Source of the DNA: Myxocyprinus asiaticus
Lineage: Eukaryota; Chordata; Actinopteri; Cypriniformes; Catostomidae
Direction of reading: 5' to 3'
Length of the DNA stretch: 64,000 nucleotides
Assembly: GCF_019703515.2 (NCBI RefSeq)
Contig: NC_059346.1
Coordinates: 17,019,001 to 17,083,000, forward strand
In this document: positions 31,443 to 44,073 of the stretch, one piece after another
How positions within the stretch are numbered: the first letter of the stretch is position 1
Layout: each line of letters begins with the position of its first letter
Program-made: the position numbers and the translations under genes
The notes under the pieces: model-generated
Told to the model about the DNA's origin: nothing
The model's input: the letters and a program-made list of their open reading frames with translations, nothing else
Database searches by the model: none

Positions 31443-33505
31443 ATTATTTCTTGTGGATATGTAATATTAAGTGGTGTGGGGTATGTAGCATATTCATAGA
31501 AACATTGTTAATCATTTGCCTCAATGTAAAAGTGTTTGTTTTCATTAGAATAAGCATGGATATATAGTAAACCCAGACTGTAAAAAATCCTTACACTAAA
31601 AATGTTTCAAATGTACTTGTTAAAAAAAAAAAAAGTGTAAGATTATAAGACTTGTTTTGAGAGAATTTATCTTGAATTAAGGTTATTTTTCTGGCCATAT
31701 TGGTGAATTGTTTTATCTAGTTTTAAGCATAAACCTTACACAATTTGTTAGATTTATGCTTAAAACACGAAATTACTAGTGAAAGATTCTCTGAAAACAA
31801 GTCTTTATACTCTATGCTATTTCTCAAGTAAATTTATCTTGTTTTAAAGAATTAGTTCACCCAAAAATGAGAATTATCTCATCATTTACTCACCATCATG
31901 CAGTCTCAAACTTGTATGACTTTATTTCTTCTACGGCATACAAAGATATTTTGAAGAATATATTAGGTGTTTTTGTCCATACAATATGACTCCTGTCACA
32001 GGACGTGAGCGCAGCATCTTTTCAAAAGCAAATAAACCTTATTCACAACAGCACCATCTTTGATTTTTGATGGGAATGACAATGAGGCTGTGAAGGATAG
32101 TTGTACAGTCTCTTTAATGGGCTGTACTGCAGTTTAAAGTGTTTTTGGATCATTCCCCGGACAAAACATTGAAAAAACATCTTTTCAAGAACATTCAGTA
32201 GACAAAAAACTCCAGACAATGAGATGTGATCTAGGAGCTTTTTACAGCTTTATACCATGCATGCCACTGAAGAGATGGTAAGTCTATCCCTAACAGCCTT
32301 GTTGTTATTCCAATTAAAAATCAAAGAAGGCACAAACGTGAATAAGGTCTATAGATCCCAATATAATCAATGAAGCTGTCTACATTGGAAGCGTCTGTAA
32401 CGGCAACAGTAAATGGATGTACTGTTCCATTTTGCGCTGCATGTGCTGGCACTACTACCAAAAAGACAAATAAACTGTTAAAAACGTTTGCTTCGACACG
32501 TCTAGTGTAGACAGCCTCAAGCTGTTGTGGCGCGTTGCATCAACGGATGCGCCCAGTGTAGACAGGGTGTAAGTCAATGGGATCAAAAAAATTCAAGCTT
32601 CAAAATGGACATAAAGGCAGCATGAAAGTCATCCTTACGACTCTGGGTTTAATCCATGTCTTCTGAAGTGATATGATCGCTTTAGGTAAGAAACAGACCA
32701 AAATAAATGCCTAATTCATTATAAATCTTGCCGTTCTTGGTGCGTAAATGAGAGAAGCTAATTGACACATTTCCTTATGCTTTACACAGCGTGCTGTACT
32801 CAAATTAGACAGTGTTGCCAGGTTTGCTGTTTTCATGCCCAGTTGAGCTATTTTGAAATTGCACAAGTTCAAATGGAGTCACGTGTGATACAAAAAAACG
32901 TTGATGGTGAACACTAGAAAATGAAAATGCAACATAATTGATGTATAATGATACTCAGAATTGAGTACCTGGCAACCGTGAGCAGAATCAAAGAATCACT
33001 GTCTTGAAGCTTGTGTTCCAGTTGGGCCAGATGCCAATATTTATAGTGAATAAGGACTTACAGTATATTTTGATCTGTTTCTCTTTACTTCAGAAGACAT
33101 TGATTAAACCAGTTGTATGAATTACTTTTATACTGCCCTTATGTCCTTTTTGAAGCTTAATGCTTTAGGACCCAATTGACTTGCATTGTATGGACAAAAA
33201 CACTCCATACATCCTTTGTGTTCTGCAGAACAATGGCAGTAATATGAGTTTGGGATGGCATGATGGTGAGTAAATGATGACACTATGCCTTACTATATTT
33301 TTACTGAGGGAAAAAATTACAAATTAAAATTAGTTTCGCAGTGAAGTCTACTGTATACTGGTAAATTAAGAAGAAACGTTTCTGGGGGCAGAGAGTGAAG
33401 CAACAGTGAATGATGACAGAAAGATAGTGAGTGATTGAGTATGCATACTGAAGGCCCAAGTTAAAGATATTAATGGATTATTGAATAATATTTTAAATAA
33501 ACACT
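31443..33505 (+). other. Probable 3' UTR and downstream flank of the RhoGAP gene
   Basis: A candidate polyadenylation signal AATAAA lies at about 33496-33501, roughly 2 kb after the stop. An AAACAAG/TCTTGTTTT-rich MITE-like segment occupies about 31580-31850, and a large TTAA-type MITE follows. The real transcript end cannot be fixed from sequence alone. Confidence 0.35.
31846..33285. mobile_element. Large TTAA-type foldback MITE, copy 2
   Basis: The left end has TTAGTTCACCCAAAAATGAG and ACTCACCATCATGC; the right end has GATGGTGAGTAAATGATG at about 33263-33280. Inverted interior blocks include TCCATACAATATGACTCC and its approximate partner near 33185. A smaller segment bounded by TGTCTACATTGGAAGCG (32376) and GTGTAGACAGG (about 32560) looks like a nested MITE with CTGTCTACA ends. 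Confidence 0.65.
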
Positions 33506-34369
33506 TTATATTTTTGTTGAAAAGAGTCCAGAGTCATGTTTATTTTGCGCAGTTATAAGGTGAGTAATACAAACTTACAGTATATCATTACCAATTGTGA
33601 GGCTACAGACTTCCTTTAACAAATGGTGCCAGCAGTACTTTCATGTATGCATTGACGTAGTAGTTTTTTTTTTGTTTTTTTTTGTTTTTGTTTTTTTTTG
33701 CATTAATTTTTTTATAGTTCATTCTGATTTTATATAATAGATAAGAGGGGCTATTTCTGTTACACAGTACCATTTGAACTCTGTAACTTTTAACAAATTA
33801 ATATGCTTGTGTTGTAATTTAAGTAAATATTTATATAAAAGGCTATACCAGACTTTCAGAAATATGCTCTGGTCAAGCTCAGACACTTCAACTTTATTAA
33901 CTATAACTTGGTTTATATCATGCCTAAGAGGATAGAACCTAGCAGGATAAAAATGGAAACATTTTATCTAGATAATGGGGGGAAATGAAAAGGATAAAAA
34001 ATTGAATATTTCTTAATAAATTGCCAGTTTTTAACTTTATAAGTACAAGGACATGACAAACTTAATAGCTATTCAAACCCAAAGTGAAGGGAATTAAAAT
34101 AATTCCCCCGTTTACTTAATTGTGATAAAATGAAGCTAACTAATAGGATTTCCATCATTAAAAATTGTGAGTTTAATATTTTATCCAGATGTTATGGGGA
34201 CATGAAAATGTACTGCATAGTAGGAATGATGCACGAAAAAGACTCTCATACTGTTCCGGTGACTTGTCAACACCAAGCCAGTCAGTGAGAAATAAATATA
34301 TATTAAAACATTCAGTCAGCAAATATAATTAATAATATGACAAGATATGAAAATTTGATAATCAGAATC
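33506..34369. other. Intergenic AT-rich DNA
   Basis: T-rich tracts at 33661-33700. No gene recognised. Confidence 0.5.
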
Positions 34370-37050
34370 AGAATCCACTTTATTGGAAAGTATGCTTACA
34401 TATACAAGGAATTTGTCTTGGTGACAGGAGCTTCCAGTGTACAACAATATAAATACAATACAAATACAGCAGCAAGACATAGATAATAATAATAATTTAA
34501 AAAAAAAAAATTATACACATACGTACATACATAAACACATGCACATACGTAGTGCAAATCTAATACAAATCTGTTATCTGTTATGTACAGGGCAAATGTT
34601 TTTTTTTTTTTTTTTTTTTTTTTTGCAGAGGAATGAAATGGCAGAAGAGGTTGCATGTGTTGGATAAATATAAAAAAGACTATTGCACATAGTTATTGCT
34701 CAATGGGGCAATTTAACTGTTCATGAGATGGATAGCCTGAGGAAAAAAACTGTTCCTGTGCCTGACGGTTCTGGTGCTAAGATCTCTGAAGCGTCGGCCA
34801 GAAGGCAACAGTTCAAAAAAGTAATGGGCAGGATGAGTGGGGTCCAGAGTGATTTTTTCAGCCTTTTTCCTCACTCTGGAAGTGTATAGTTCTTGAAGTG
34901 GGGGGGCAGGGGGCAACAAATAATCCTCTCGGCAGTCCGAACTGTCCTTTGTAGTCTTCTGGTGTCTGATTTCGTAGCTGAACCAAACCAGACAGTTACT
35001 GAAGTGCAGAGGACAGACTCAATGACTGCTGAGTAGAACTGTATCAGCAGCACCTGTGACAGGTTGAACTTCCTCAGCTGGCAAAGAAAGTACAACCTCT
35101 GCTGGGCCTTTTTCACAGTGGAGTCAATGTGTGTCTCCCACTTCAGGTCCTGTGAGATGGTAGTGCCCAGGAACTTGAATGACTCCACTGCTGCCATAGT
35201 GCTGTTTAGAATGGTGAGGGGGGTCAGTGTTGGGGTGTTCCTCCTAAAGTCCACATTCATCTCCACCGTTTTGAGCATGTTCAGCTCACGGTTGTTTTGA
35301 CTGTACCAGACAGCTAGCTGTTCAACCTCCCTTCTGTATGCAGACTCATCGTCATCTCGGATGAGGCCGATGACAGTGGTGTCATCTGCAAACTTCAGGA
35401 GCTTGACAGAGGGATCCTTGGCGATGCAGTCATTGATGTAGAGGGAGAAGAGTAGTGGGTTGAGCACACATCCCTGGGGGCACCAGTGCTGATTGTACAG
35501 GTGCTGGAAGTGAGTTTCCCCTGTCTCACAAGCTGCTGCCTGTCCGTCAGAAAGCTGGTAATCCACTGACAGATAGACATGGGAACAGAGAGTTGGTGTA
35601 ATTTATTCTGAAGTATAGCTGGTATGATGGTGTTGAAAGCCGAACTGAAGTCCACAAAAAGAATCCCTGCATATGTCCCTGGTCTGTCCAGATGTTGCAG
35701 GATATGATACAATCTCATGTTGACTGCATCATCCACAGACCTGTTTGCTCGATAAGCAAATTGAAGGGGATCTAGAAAGGGTCCAGTGATGTTCTTCAGG
35801 TGGGCCAACACCAGTCTCTCAAATGATTTCATGACCACAGACGTTAGGGCGACAGGTCTGTAGTCATTAAGTCCTGTGATTTTTGGTTTCTTTGGGACAG
35901 GAATAATGATTGAGCGTTTGAAGCAACATGGGACTTCACACTGCTCCAGTGATCTATTGAAGATCTGTGTGAAGATGGGGGCCAGCTGGTTAGTACAGGA
36001 TCGAAGACACGCTGGTGAGACGCCATTTGGGTCTGAAGCTTTCCTCGTCTTTTGTTTCCGAAAGACCCAGCTCACATCATCTTCACAGATCTTAAGTGCA
36101 GTTTGAGTAACAGGAGGGTGGAGGAGGGGGGTTGCAGGAGGTGTTGGTGTTTGTGTGAAGTGAAGGTCAGAGTGGGTGTGGGGTGTGAGATTGGGCCTTT
36201 CAAATCTGCAGTAGAACACATTCAGGTCGTCAGCCAGTTGTTGGTCCACCACAGGTTTAGGGGTAGGAGTCCTGTAATTTGTGAGTTGTCTCATGCCGCT
36301 CCACACTGATGTAGGGTCGTTAGCTGAAAACTTGTTTTTCAGCTTCTCAGAATATCTTCTTTTAGCCACTCTGATTTCCTTGTTCAGTGTGTTCCGGGCC
36401 TGATTGTACAAGACTTTATCCCCAACCCTGTAGGCATCCTCTTTGGCCTGAAAAAGCTGCCTGAGCTCTGCTGTAAACCACGGTTTGTCATTGTTGAACT
36501 TTAAATAAGTCCTAGTAGGAATGCACATATCCTCACAGAAACTGATATATGATGTAACAGTATCTGTGAGCTTGTCCAGGTCTGTGGCTGCCTCAAAAAT
36601 ACTCCAATCCGTGCAATCGAAGCAGACTTGTAGTTCCCGCTCTGCTTCATTGGTCCATCTCTTTACAGTCCTTACTACTGGCTTGGTTGATTTTAATTTC
36701 TGCCTGTAGGTTGGAAGAAGATAAACCAGACAGTGATCAGAGAGTCCCAAAGCTGCTCTAGGGACAGAGCAATATGCATCCTTTATTGTTTTGTAACAAT
36801 GATCCAGTATGTTCCTGTCTCTGCTGGGGCATGTAATGTGCTGTTTGTATTTGGGCAGTTCATGTGTGAATAAATGCATACTTACAAAAGAATCTTCTAT
36901 GCATTGTGTGGAGACTGATTGACATGCACTTCTATTGTCACTTGAAATTTCAAGTGCATATTTCAAGTGAGAGAGCCCTTCGGATATGACTGCAGTTTTT
37001 ATAATGGCAGGTAGAGATATGCTACATGGAACATACACATGCTTCACAAG
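34370..37050 (-). mobile_element. L2-type LINE, long but 5'-truncated
   Basis: The 3' end on the minus strand finishes in GGATTCTGATTCTGATT (plus strand AATCAGAATCAGAATCCACT near 34360-34378), a short tandem tail. The 3' UTR contains poly-T 34599-34624 and AC/TA-rich sequence. ORF2 spans from the end of the endonuclease through the whole reverse transcriptase (34713-36880), broken by frameshifts. 5' of about 36880 the similarity stops. Confidence 0.88.
34713..36880 (-). pseudogene. L2-type ORF2: endonuclease end plus reverse transcriptase
   Basis: The protein nicks DNA and reverse-transcribes element RNA. In minus-strand order: the last part of the APE-type endonuclease (CPSRDRNILDHCY, GLSDHCLVYLLP with the catalytic SDH), a linker (KPWFTAELRQLFQAKEDAYR), then reverse transcriptase motifs SIIIPVPKKP, LNDYRPVALTSVVMKSFERL, LQFAYRANRSVDDAV, FVDFSSAFNTI. 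A frameshift near 35480 moves the frame to GCVLNPLLFSLYIND and KFADDTTVIGLI. A second break near 34890 leads to FELLPSGRRFRDLSTRT. Catalytic FADD is kept. The frame at 36881-37047 does not resemble the family. Confidence 0.88.
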
Positions 37051-38003
37051 GTATTTTGTAAGAGTTTCTTTCTAACACCTGAAAAAGTTAGATGAAATGT
37101 TTCTGTCACTGAAAACAAGGAACACTGACAGCTTGGTGGAGGTAAACTCATTAACTCATATCTTGCCATCTCCTCAGTTGGTCAGCAACAACAGGGCTCA
37201 ACATTTCTATTATTAGCCAGGAGTGAAGACAAAACTCTGACTGTTTTTGTTACCTGTTCTTAAGCTTTCCTAGATTGGGAAATTCAGCCAAGCACATTTA
37301 ATAAGCAGCCTATCAACTTAAAAGAGCACAGTGGTCATATGTGTTAATAGTGGCATGTGGCTGTTTAGTGATTTCACCTGGTCTGTTTAGATGTCGCCAA
37401 CTCCAGTGGTCTTTGCACCTGGTGTTCCCCAAAGAGCCTGCAGAAAACATTCTGTATAGCCTCAACTTTAATCTTTAATATCCTTTCCATTTCTTTTTTT
37501 TTTTTTAAACTTGCATGAAGTTTAAAATGATCTATGTTATCATTTCCTATAGATTTTAATAATTTTATATACTGTATATAGGTTGTTATACACTGCTTAT
37601 TTAAATTTCCAGTAGTGTAAAATTTTAGGTCTGGCTCTGTGTGTTTGAGGAAGAGAATATTTGATTATCTGAGAGAGAGGTGTGATTACTTGCATATGCC
37701 ACGGTGCTCAATCATATTAATGACTTCCAGTCAGATACTGTAATGAAGTACTGTTACAGTATATTTGGTTGGATAGTCTCCCCATTCAGCATTCGCCCAA
37801 ATGATGACATTTCTAAGCTTTCCATAGATATTAAAATAATTTCTAAATAAATAGAAACTGTTAGTTATTTTGATCCGATTAACTTGACCACTGTCCATTG
37901 CCTTTTTCTGGCTGTTTTGCTATAATAGGTGGTATAAAGCTATACAATTTGACACCTAGGAATATATGTCAATCAATTGGAATTAAGTATTAAACAATGC
38001 TGT
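37051..38003. other. Intergenic non-coding DNA
   Basis: No gene or clear repeat boundary was recognised. Confidence 0.5.
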
Positions 38004-38011
38004 GGTACACA

Positions 38012-39576
38012 CAGTGGCGTATCCAGGACATTTTTACTGGGGTGGCAAAGATGGGGCACAGACCTAGTGTGGGGTGGCGATACCGAGAGAACCTTTATGA
38101 ATGGCACATGATCAAAATGTTTAAATATCCCATTGCTTTGCTTCAGCATCTACACATGTAGAATAAATGAATTCTTAAACTCATGTTAGCATTCACTGAA
38201 TTGTTTGTATTCAATATCAGACTGTTGTTTTGACATTTGACAGTTTTCTATTCCTGTTCTATTTCAACATATTACAGTTTCTGGGAATCTCTGGTTATTT
38301 TAACATAACATCCATTTTTAAATCAGTATTTGTTTAGGAAAAATCAGTTACACATTTTTAAGAGCTATTCTCATTGTAGAGAATTAATCTGCGTATAACA
38401 TCAGGTATAGTGTATAATCATAAAAAAATACAAGTACAGGTGATAACTGATTGAGGCGCAATTCAATCAATCATTCAATCAATAACTACACTGTCCAGCA
38501 GAAATATTGTTAAATTGGGTACAAATCAGTGTGTGAAATTGGCTACGAGGGCTTATAGGTGTCTGTCTGGAAACCCCAAAATTGCAGATTGAGCTCTGAA
38601 TACAGTAAAAAACAAAACTCTATTTACAGTGTCTACTCAGGTTTATTTTCCACATGTTCTGATAGCTTCAATTACTTTGAATATTACCAAATAAAATAGT
38701 TAAGTCAAATCATTTGCGGCATTTAAGTGCAATTTGCCCTGCCTCTGCATATTTAAAATGTCAAATAAGGTATAAAAACTTTGAAGATTTTATTGGTCTG
38801 ACTGACCAATAATACACATAAAGAACTCATAAATAACTCATGTAAAGATTTAAAGTACAGTCACAGCACAAACCCTTCCATTTCACACAAGTTAGCCATA
38901 TATATAACTTTAGCTATTGAACATATACATCTGTAAAATGCTTTACACACCTCCGTCATTAAATCAGAAAACATGGCATTTCATATTTCATGTCAATATA
39001 AAGATAACATGCTGAATGTGGTGTAGGGTCTAGCTTACTCTTTAACCTAGCTACTGTAACAATGAAAAAATGTTTTCACATTCACATGGAAATTCAGGAT
39101 AAATTAAACATTAGATTAGATGAACATACCTCTCAAATAACAGCTTTCTTTTTGACCACAAATCAACATCGTCAACTCATTGGAAGTTGGAGGTAGACGC
39201 TAGCTCGTGTCAGCTTCGTGCTTCTGACTGACCATTATACTCCAGACTTGGCGCCCGCTGCCCGCGACCTGCGATACCTGCCTGGCCACCCGCGGCCTGC
39301 CCCTCCCCCCACTGATCAAAGATCAGCTCACACAGCTTCAGTCCCACCACTACTATAATGGTCAGAAATATAAAACTGACCCTGGGTCAGTGTGGCTCTA
39401 AATCAACAAATGACCTGAGATGTCATCTTTGATTGACAGGTGTTTCTATTGGTTCTTCGTTCTTGTGTTGATGAACATGATGAACTACCAATCAGTTCTG
39501 GGGTGGCCACAGAGTGGCCAATGAGATTTCAGGGGTGGCCCAGGCCACCACAGGCCACCCCCTAAAATCGCCACTG
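38012..39576. mobile_element. Non-autonomous hAT element with perfect 8-bp target duplication
   Basis: The element starts CAGTGGCGTATCCAGGACA at 38012 and ends AAATCGCCACTG at 39576. GGTACACA flanks it exactly on both sides (38004-38011 and 39577-39584). Subterminal GGGGTGGC-rich sequence at the left and GGTGGCC/GGCCACC clusters at the right are typical of the family. There is no transposase frame in 1.56 kb. A GC-rich patch lies at 39250-39320. Confidence 0.9.
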
Positions 39577-39613
39577 GGTACACAAAATAATTTAGAATGC
39601 TTCTGAGAAATCA

Positions 39614-40522
39614 TTAAAGGAGTAGTTCACCAAAAAATGTTAATTCTTTCATCATTTACTCACCTTCATGCCATCCCAGATGTGTATGACTGACTTACTT
39701 CTGCAGAACACAAACATAGATTTTTAGAAGAATATCTCAGCTTTGTAGGTCCATACAATGGAAGTGACCATATAAAAGTAATCCATAAGGCTCCGGTAGT
39801 TTAATATATGTCTTCTAAAGCAGTCCAATCGGTTTTGGGTGAATACAGACCAAATTATATCTCCTTTTTCACTATAAATCTTGACATCAGCAGTCTCCTT
39901 GGCAATTATTATTACAACCTCGATTACATTTCCTTGTGCTCTGTGCATGTGTCAAGCACTAGGAAGCGTAATCAAGCTTGAATCATGATCGTGCCTAGAG
40001 ATTGCATTGGCAAGATGTACAGTGAAAATGGAGTTAAATTTTGGTCTGTTTTACATTTATGCATTTGGCAGACACTTTTATCCAAAGCAACTTACAGTGC
40101 CCTTATTACAGGGACAATCCCCCTGGAGCAACCCGGAGTTAAGTGCCTTGCTCAAGGACACAGTGGTGGTGGCTGTGGGGATTGAACCTTTTGCTTACCA
40201 GTTTAGTGCTTTAGTCCACTCCACCCCTTGTCTGTTCTCACCCAAAATTGATTAGTTCGCTTCAGAAGACATGGATTAAACCACTGGAGTTTTATGAATT
40301 TTTTTAATGATTTTTCTTTTATTTTTTTATTTATGTGCTTTTTGGAGCTTCAAAGTTTTGGTCACTCTTCACTTGCATTTTTTGGGTCAACAGAGCTGAG
40401 ATATTCTTCTAAAAATCTTTGTTTGTGTTCTGCAGAGGAAAGAAAGTCAAACACATCTGTAATGTCATGAGGGTGAGTAAATGATGAGAATATTTTCATT
40501 TTTGGGTGAACTGTTCCTTTAA
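39614..40522. mobile_element. TTAA-type foldback MITE, copy 3
   Basis: Starts TTAAAGGAGTAGTTCACC at 39614 and ends GGGTGAACTGTTCCTTTAA at 40522. Inverted halves share CATCCCAGATGTGTATGACT versus its partner near 40450, and TTTTTAGAAGAATATCTCAG versus CTGAGATATTCTTCTAAAAA. The centre is enlarged by a SINE at 40054-40232. Confidence 0.8.
40054..40232 (-). mobile_element. tRNA-derived SINE nested in the MITE
   Basis: The plus strand has ATTTGGCAGACACTTTTATC and TCAAGGACACAGTGGTGG, then GGGGATTGAACC. Read on the minus strand, this gives A-box-like TGGACTAAAGC and B-box GGTTCAATCC near one end, the RNA polymerase III promoter layout of tRNA-derived SINEs. A second copy lies at 50010-50185. Confidence 0.7.
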
Positions 40523-41763
40523 CAATAAAAATTGGTCCATGATATCAGGAGATTATTTTATTATTTCTTGGGCGTATAATCGTGATTAAGAGTTAAGATA
40601 TGCAGCAGTATGGGTTTGCCTGAAGCATTGGGTAAAGAAACGTCAAATGAATCTTCTTTGAGTCTCTACGTGTATGTTAATTATTGCTCCTGGAAGACCA
40701 CTCTTGATGAATCTTAAGTTATTATGTGGCCTTTTGTTGTTACTATGGTGATTAACAAAACATTTTAAAGTAAAAAGAAAGCAAACATATATAATTACAG
40801 AAAGTTATTATATAAAATTTATATAATATAAATGCAGTGAACTGTAAAATATTCAGGCATCAAAATTGCATCCCACAAAGCCTAAAACATGGTCACCGTA
40901 ATTTTTATGGTAAATTTCTAGCAACCACAACTGCCAGCATTTTACCATAAATTTAACATCATTATTTTTTTTTTTTTTTTTTTTTTTTACGGTGTAACTT
41001 GACACAGCATCGTAATAATTCAGGCTAGATGCCGAAACCAGTGAAACACAACACATTCACAGTGAGGTGCTCCAAAAGACTCTTGAAAAGATGCATGTCA
41101 GTCACTAGTTAATATGCTAAATCCTAATATCAAGAATGGAATTTCTACTAGTGAAAGTACACATTTTTCTATCACAGTAATTACTTTTGCATTAGTAAAA
41201 ATTATAATTCTTGATATCAAATATTACCGAAATTAGCATTTCACTAGTTGTAATTCAATTGTTGATATCAGGAATGGACATTTGCATACAACATTGATAT
41301 CATTTGACACATTACAACTGTTTCTCTGGTCCTCTATTCAGGATGAGATAAGCATCATAATGTTAGCTGCAGTAATAGTATATTCATTTGTTAAAGCCAC
41401 TCACAAAACTCTTCATTTTTCATCATTTGTATAAACTGATTGGCAATAGTAGTTATACAACAGCCTATTGTACTTTTTACAATACTAATCGCCACAGAGC
41501 AACTTTACATAGAAAATTGCCTTACAATCTCCAATGAACAAACCATGGGCAACAGAGACAAGCACACTGCATTACCTAGTTATGATTACCTAGGTAGGAT
41601 GAGGAAGAAATTTGGGAGGAACCAAGACTTAGCAGGGGTATAGCCCACCTCCTCAGGCAGGCACAATTAAACAAATTTAGACAAATATAACAAACATAAA
41701 TGCACATATGTTTATTGTAAGCACGTATGTTAATGTGAGCAATAGTTGTAACTAATTATGTTG
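40523..41763. other. Non-coding DNA with several MITE-like fragments
   Basis: A MITE-like palindromic part with TTTTTATGGTAAATTT and TTTTACCATAAATTTAAC lies at about 40890-40955, followed by poly-T at 40966-40989. Around 41120-41300 inverted/direct AATATCAAGAATGGAA and TTGATATCAGGAATGGA blocks occur. 41490-41690 contains a piece like the dispersed LINE-like repeat (GGGAGGAACCAAGACTTAGC). No gene recognised. Confidence 0.45.
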
Positions 41764-41953
41764 TTAACCCTTAAAACGCATATCTCGGGTCTTTAGAGAC
41801 CCAGGACCTCATTCCACTTATACCTCATTCATTTTTGGAGTTGTGCCCACACCTCTTTAGTACACCTCAATCTATCCCTTATAAATAGTATGACACATAA
41901 ATATGCCAAAATTGCACACACACACAACCACAAAAAAACAAAAAACAAAAAAA

Positions 41954-41956
<3 letters not shown>

Positions 41957-42016
<60 letters not shown>
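41957..42016. repeat. (TA)n microsatellite
   Basis: About 30 uninterrupted TA units, preceded by an A-rich tract. Confidence 0.95.
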
Positions 42017-42019
<3 letters not shown>

Positions 42020-42808
42020 GGTTTAAGTACTAAAAGGTTATAGGGTCTCTAGAGACCTGATGTATGTAAGAGTGTCCTTTTTATTTTATTTTTACACTTC
42101 CATAAATTATATTTTTTATAATAATTTCATATCTATTTAAGTTTACTATCACAGGATATCTATATCTTTGTGTATTACAAGAGAAATGAGCACTATATTC
42201 ATACAAATAAATACTATATCACGTTGACTATCTGTGCAAAAATGAACCATCAACAATGGTGAATTATCAGTATTTTATGTGTATACACATACATAATATA
42301 CATGTAATTTCTTACTCAAGATGACACTGATGTTTCAGTGATTGACTTGATTGCATTTGACATTGCTATTTGATGAAGAAAAAACATCGAAGAAAACTTA
42401 TAGCAAGTAAAACACATGAAAAGTATGAAATGACTATTGACATATGGGTGTACTACTGAAATAATGTAAGCTGTGCATCTATTTAGACTGTGCCAGCAAG
42501 TGCCTGAGAAAACACATAAGCAAAACATAAGTTACACATAAATTACACGTGTAGATTATGTGTTATGTGTAGCTCAATATGTGTTTGACAGCCAGTTGCA
42601 TCTCATGAAATTTCTGTGTGAAAATAATGAATCCTGTTCTTGATTTGTCCTGATTTGTTGTATTATCTCTTAAATGTATAAATAAAATAAAAAAAACATC
42701 AAAATATATCAAGATATATTTTATTTTATTGTTTTCTAATTGTCTTGAATATATTTTTTACATTTGACAGTATCTGGGCATTTTGTACGTCCATTTTTGA
42801 TAGATATA

Positions 42809-43346
42809 CACTACCGGTCAAAAGTTTTGAAACACACTCATTCTTTATTATAATTTTTTTTCTTCACATTTTAGAATAATAGTAAAGTCATCAAAACTAT
42901 GGAATAACATAAATGGAACTACGGGAATTATGTTGTGACTAAACAAAATCCAAAATAAATCAAAACTGTGTTATATTTTAGCATCTTCAAAGTAGTCACC
43001 CTTTGCCTAGAATTTGCAGACATATACTCTTGACATTTTCTCAACCAACTTCTTGAGGTATCACCCTGGGATGCTTTTTAAACAGTATTGAAGGAGTTCC
43101 CATCTATGTTGGGCACTTATTGGCTGCTTTTCTTTATTATTTGGTCCAAGTCATCAATTTCAAAAACTTTTGTTTTTTTTTTTAATTACATTTTAGTTTT
43201 AGAATTAAATTAATATGCTGGCACAATTATATTTTTGTCTACAAAACTAATTTAAAATATTTAAGCATATGCCTTCAGATCAAAAGATTTTTAAGATCAT
43301 GAGAAACATTTCAAGTCAAGTGTTTCAAAACTTTTGACCGGTAGTG
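42809..43346. mobile_element. Tc1-like deletion derivative (CACTACCGGTCAAAAG type), copy 1
   Basis: Flanked by TA (42807-42808 and 43347-43348). Ends are CACTACCGGTCAAAAGTTTT and AAAACTTTTGACCGGTAGTG. The interior is nearly the same as at 52457-52986, including CACCCTTTGCCTAGAATTTG. No transposase catalytic region remains. Confidence 0.9.
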
Positions 43347-43421
43347 TACGTAAGTGCCAGGCCTCTAAAGACCCGAATACGTAAGAGTGTTTGAGAAAAT
43401 TACCATCCATTTAAGGGTTAA

Positions 43422-43828
43422 TCAATCAATATGATAAATTACTGTAATATGATGTGTTATTGTAATATAGTAGTCCCTAGAAGGTAATATGATGGGTGCT
43501 GGTGGTGATGAGGAACACCCGTCTTTTGATGGCAAAAATTGTTTATGGCAGACACTGGATCCGCACTGCAGATGAGGTAGAAGTGTGGGGATATTCATTT
43601 TTAGCTGCAAAACGGCAGTTAGTGAGGGTGGGATTCTAAACTTCTGGGAGTTGAGAGTAGGGAATTGATGGGTTCAAGGGAACTGTATGATGTGCAATAA
43701 AGAAGAAAATACAAATCTGTTTAGCTTTACCATCCTTTGACACTACAGATGAGTGAGAGGAAACACCATGGTGTTGGTGATGTTCAGAATAGCATGCTAG
43801 CATACTACTATTCCTATTTCAGCAGTAT
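43422..43828. other. Non-coding spacer
   Basis: Nothing recognised. Confidence 0.5.
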
Positions 43829-43833
43829 ATGGT

Positions 43834-44068
43834 TGTGACGAGGAGGAGGGCGGGGCGAGGCCGGGCCATGAATGCGTACGGCCAGCCCCCAATTGGGCTA
43901 ATCAGCCAAGGAGAGGGATAAAGCCCAGCCGGATGTGGCAGTTTGGGAGAGAGAGCCACACGCAGCTGCCGTGTGTGTTTTTGTTTGTGTCTTTTTGTTT
44001 AAAAATAAATATTACTTTGACTGTTCAGCTGGTTCCCGCCTCCTCCTTGCCCACATTACCCTGTTACA
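43834..44068 (+). mobile_element. Solo LTR (235 bp), probably Gypsy-like
   Basis: It begins TGTGACGAGGAGGAGGGCG and ends CCCTGTTACA, so it has TG...CA borders. Flanking 5-mers are ATGGT (43829-43833) and ATAGT (44069-44073), a target duplication with one mismatch. Inside is AAAATAAATATTAC near 44001, a possible polyadenylation signal. No internal retrotransposon genes are adjacent, so it is a solo LTR left by recombination between two LTRs. The superfamily is an inference. Confidence 0.75.
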
Positions 44069-44073
44069 ATAGT

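Larger units (their letters stand above)
41764..43421. mobile_element. TTAACCCTTAA-ended MITE carrying a nested Tc1 derivative
   Basis: The left end is TTAACCCTTAAAACGC at 41764, the right end CCATTTAAGGGTTAA at 43421. Three copies of a palindromic motif of the type GGGTCTCTAGAGACC occur near 41790, 42040 and 43362. A (TA)n microsatellite (41957-42016) and a Tc1 derivative (42809-43346) are inserted. Confidence 0.65.
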
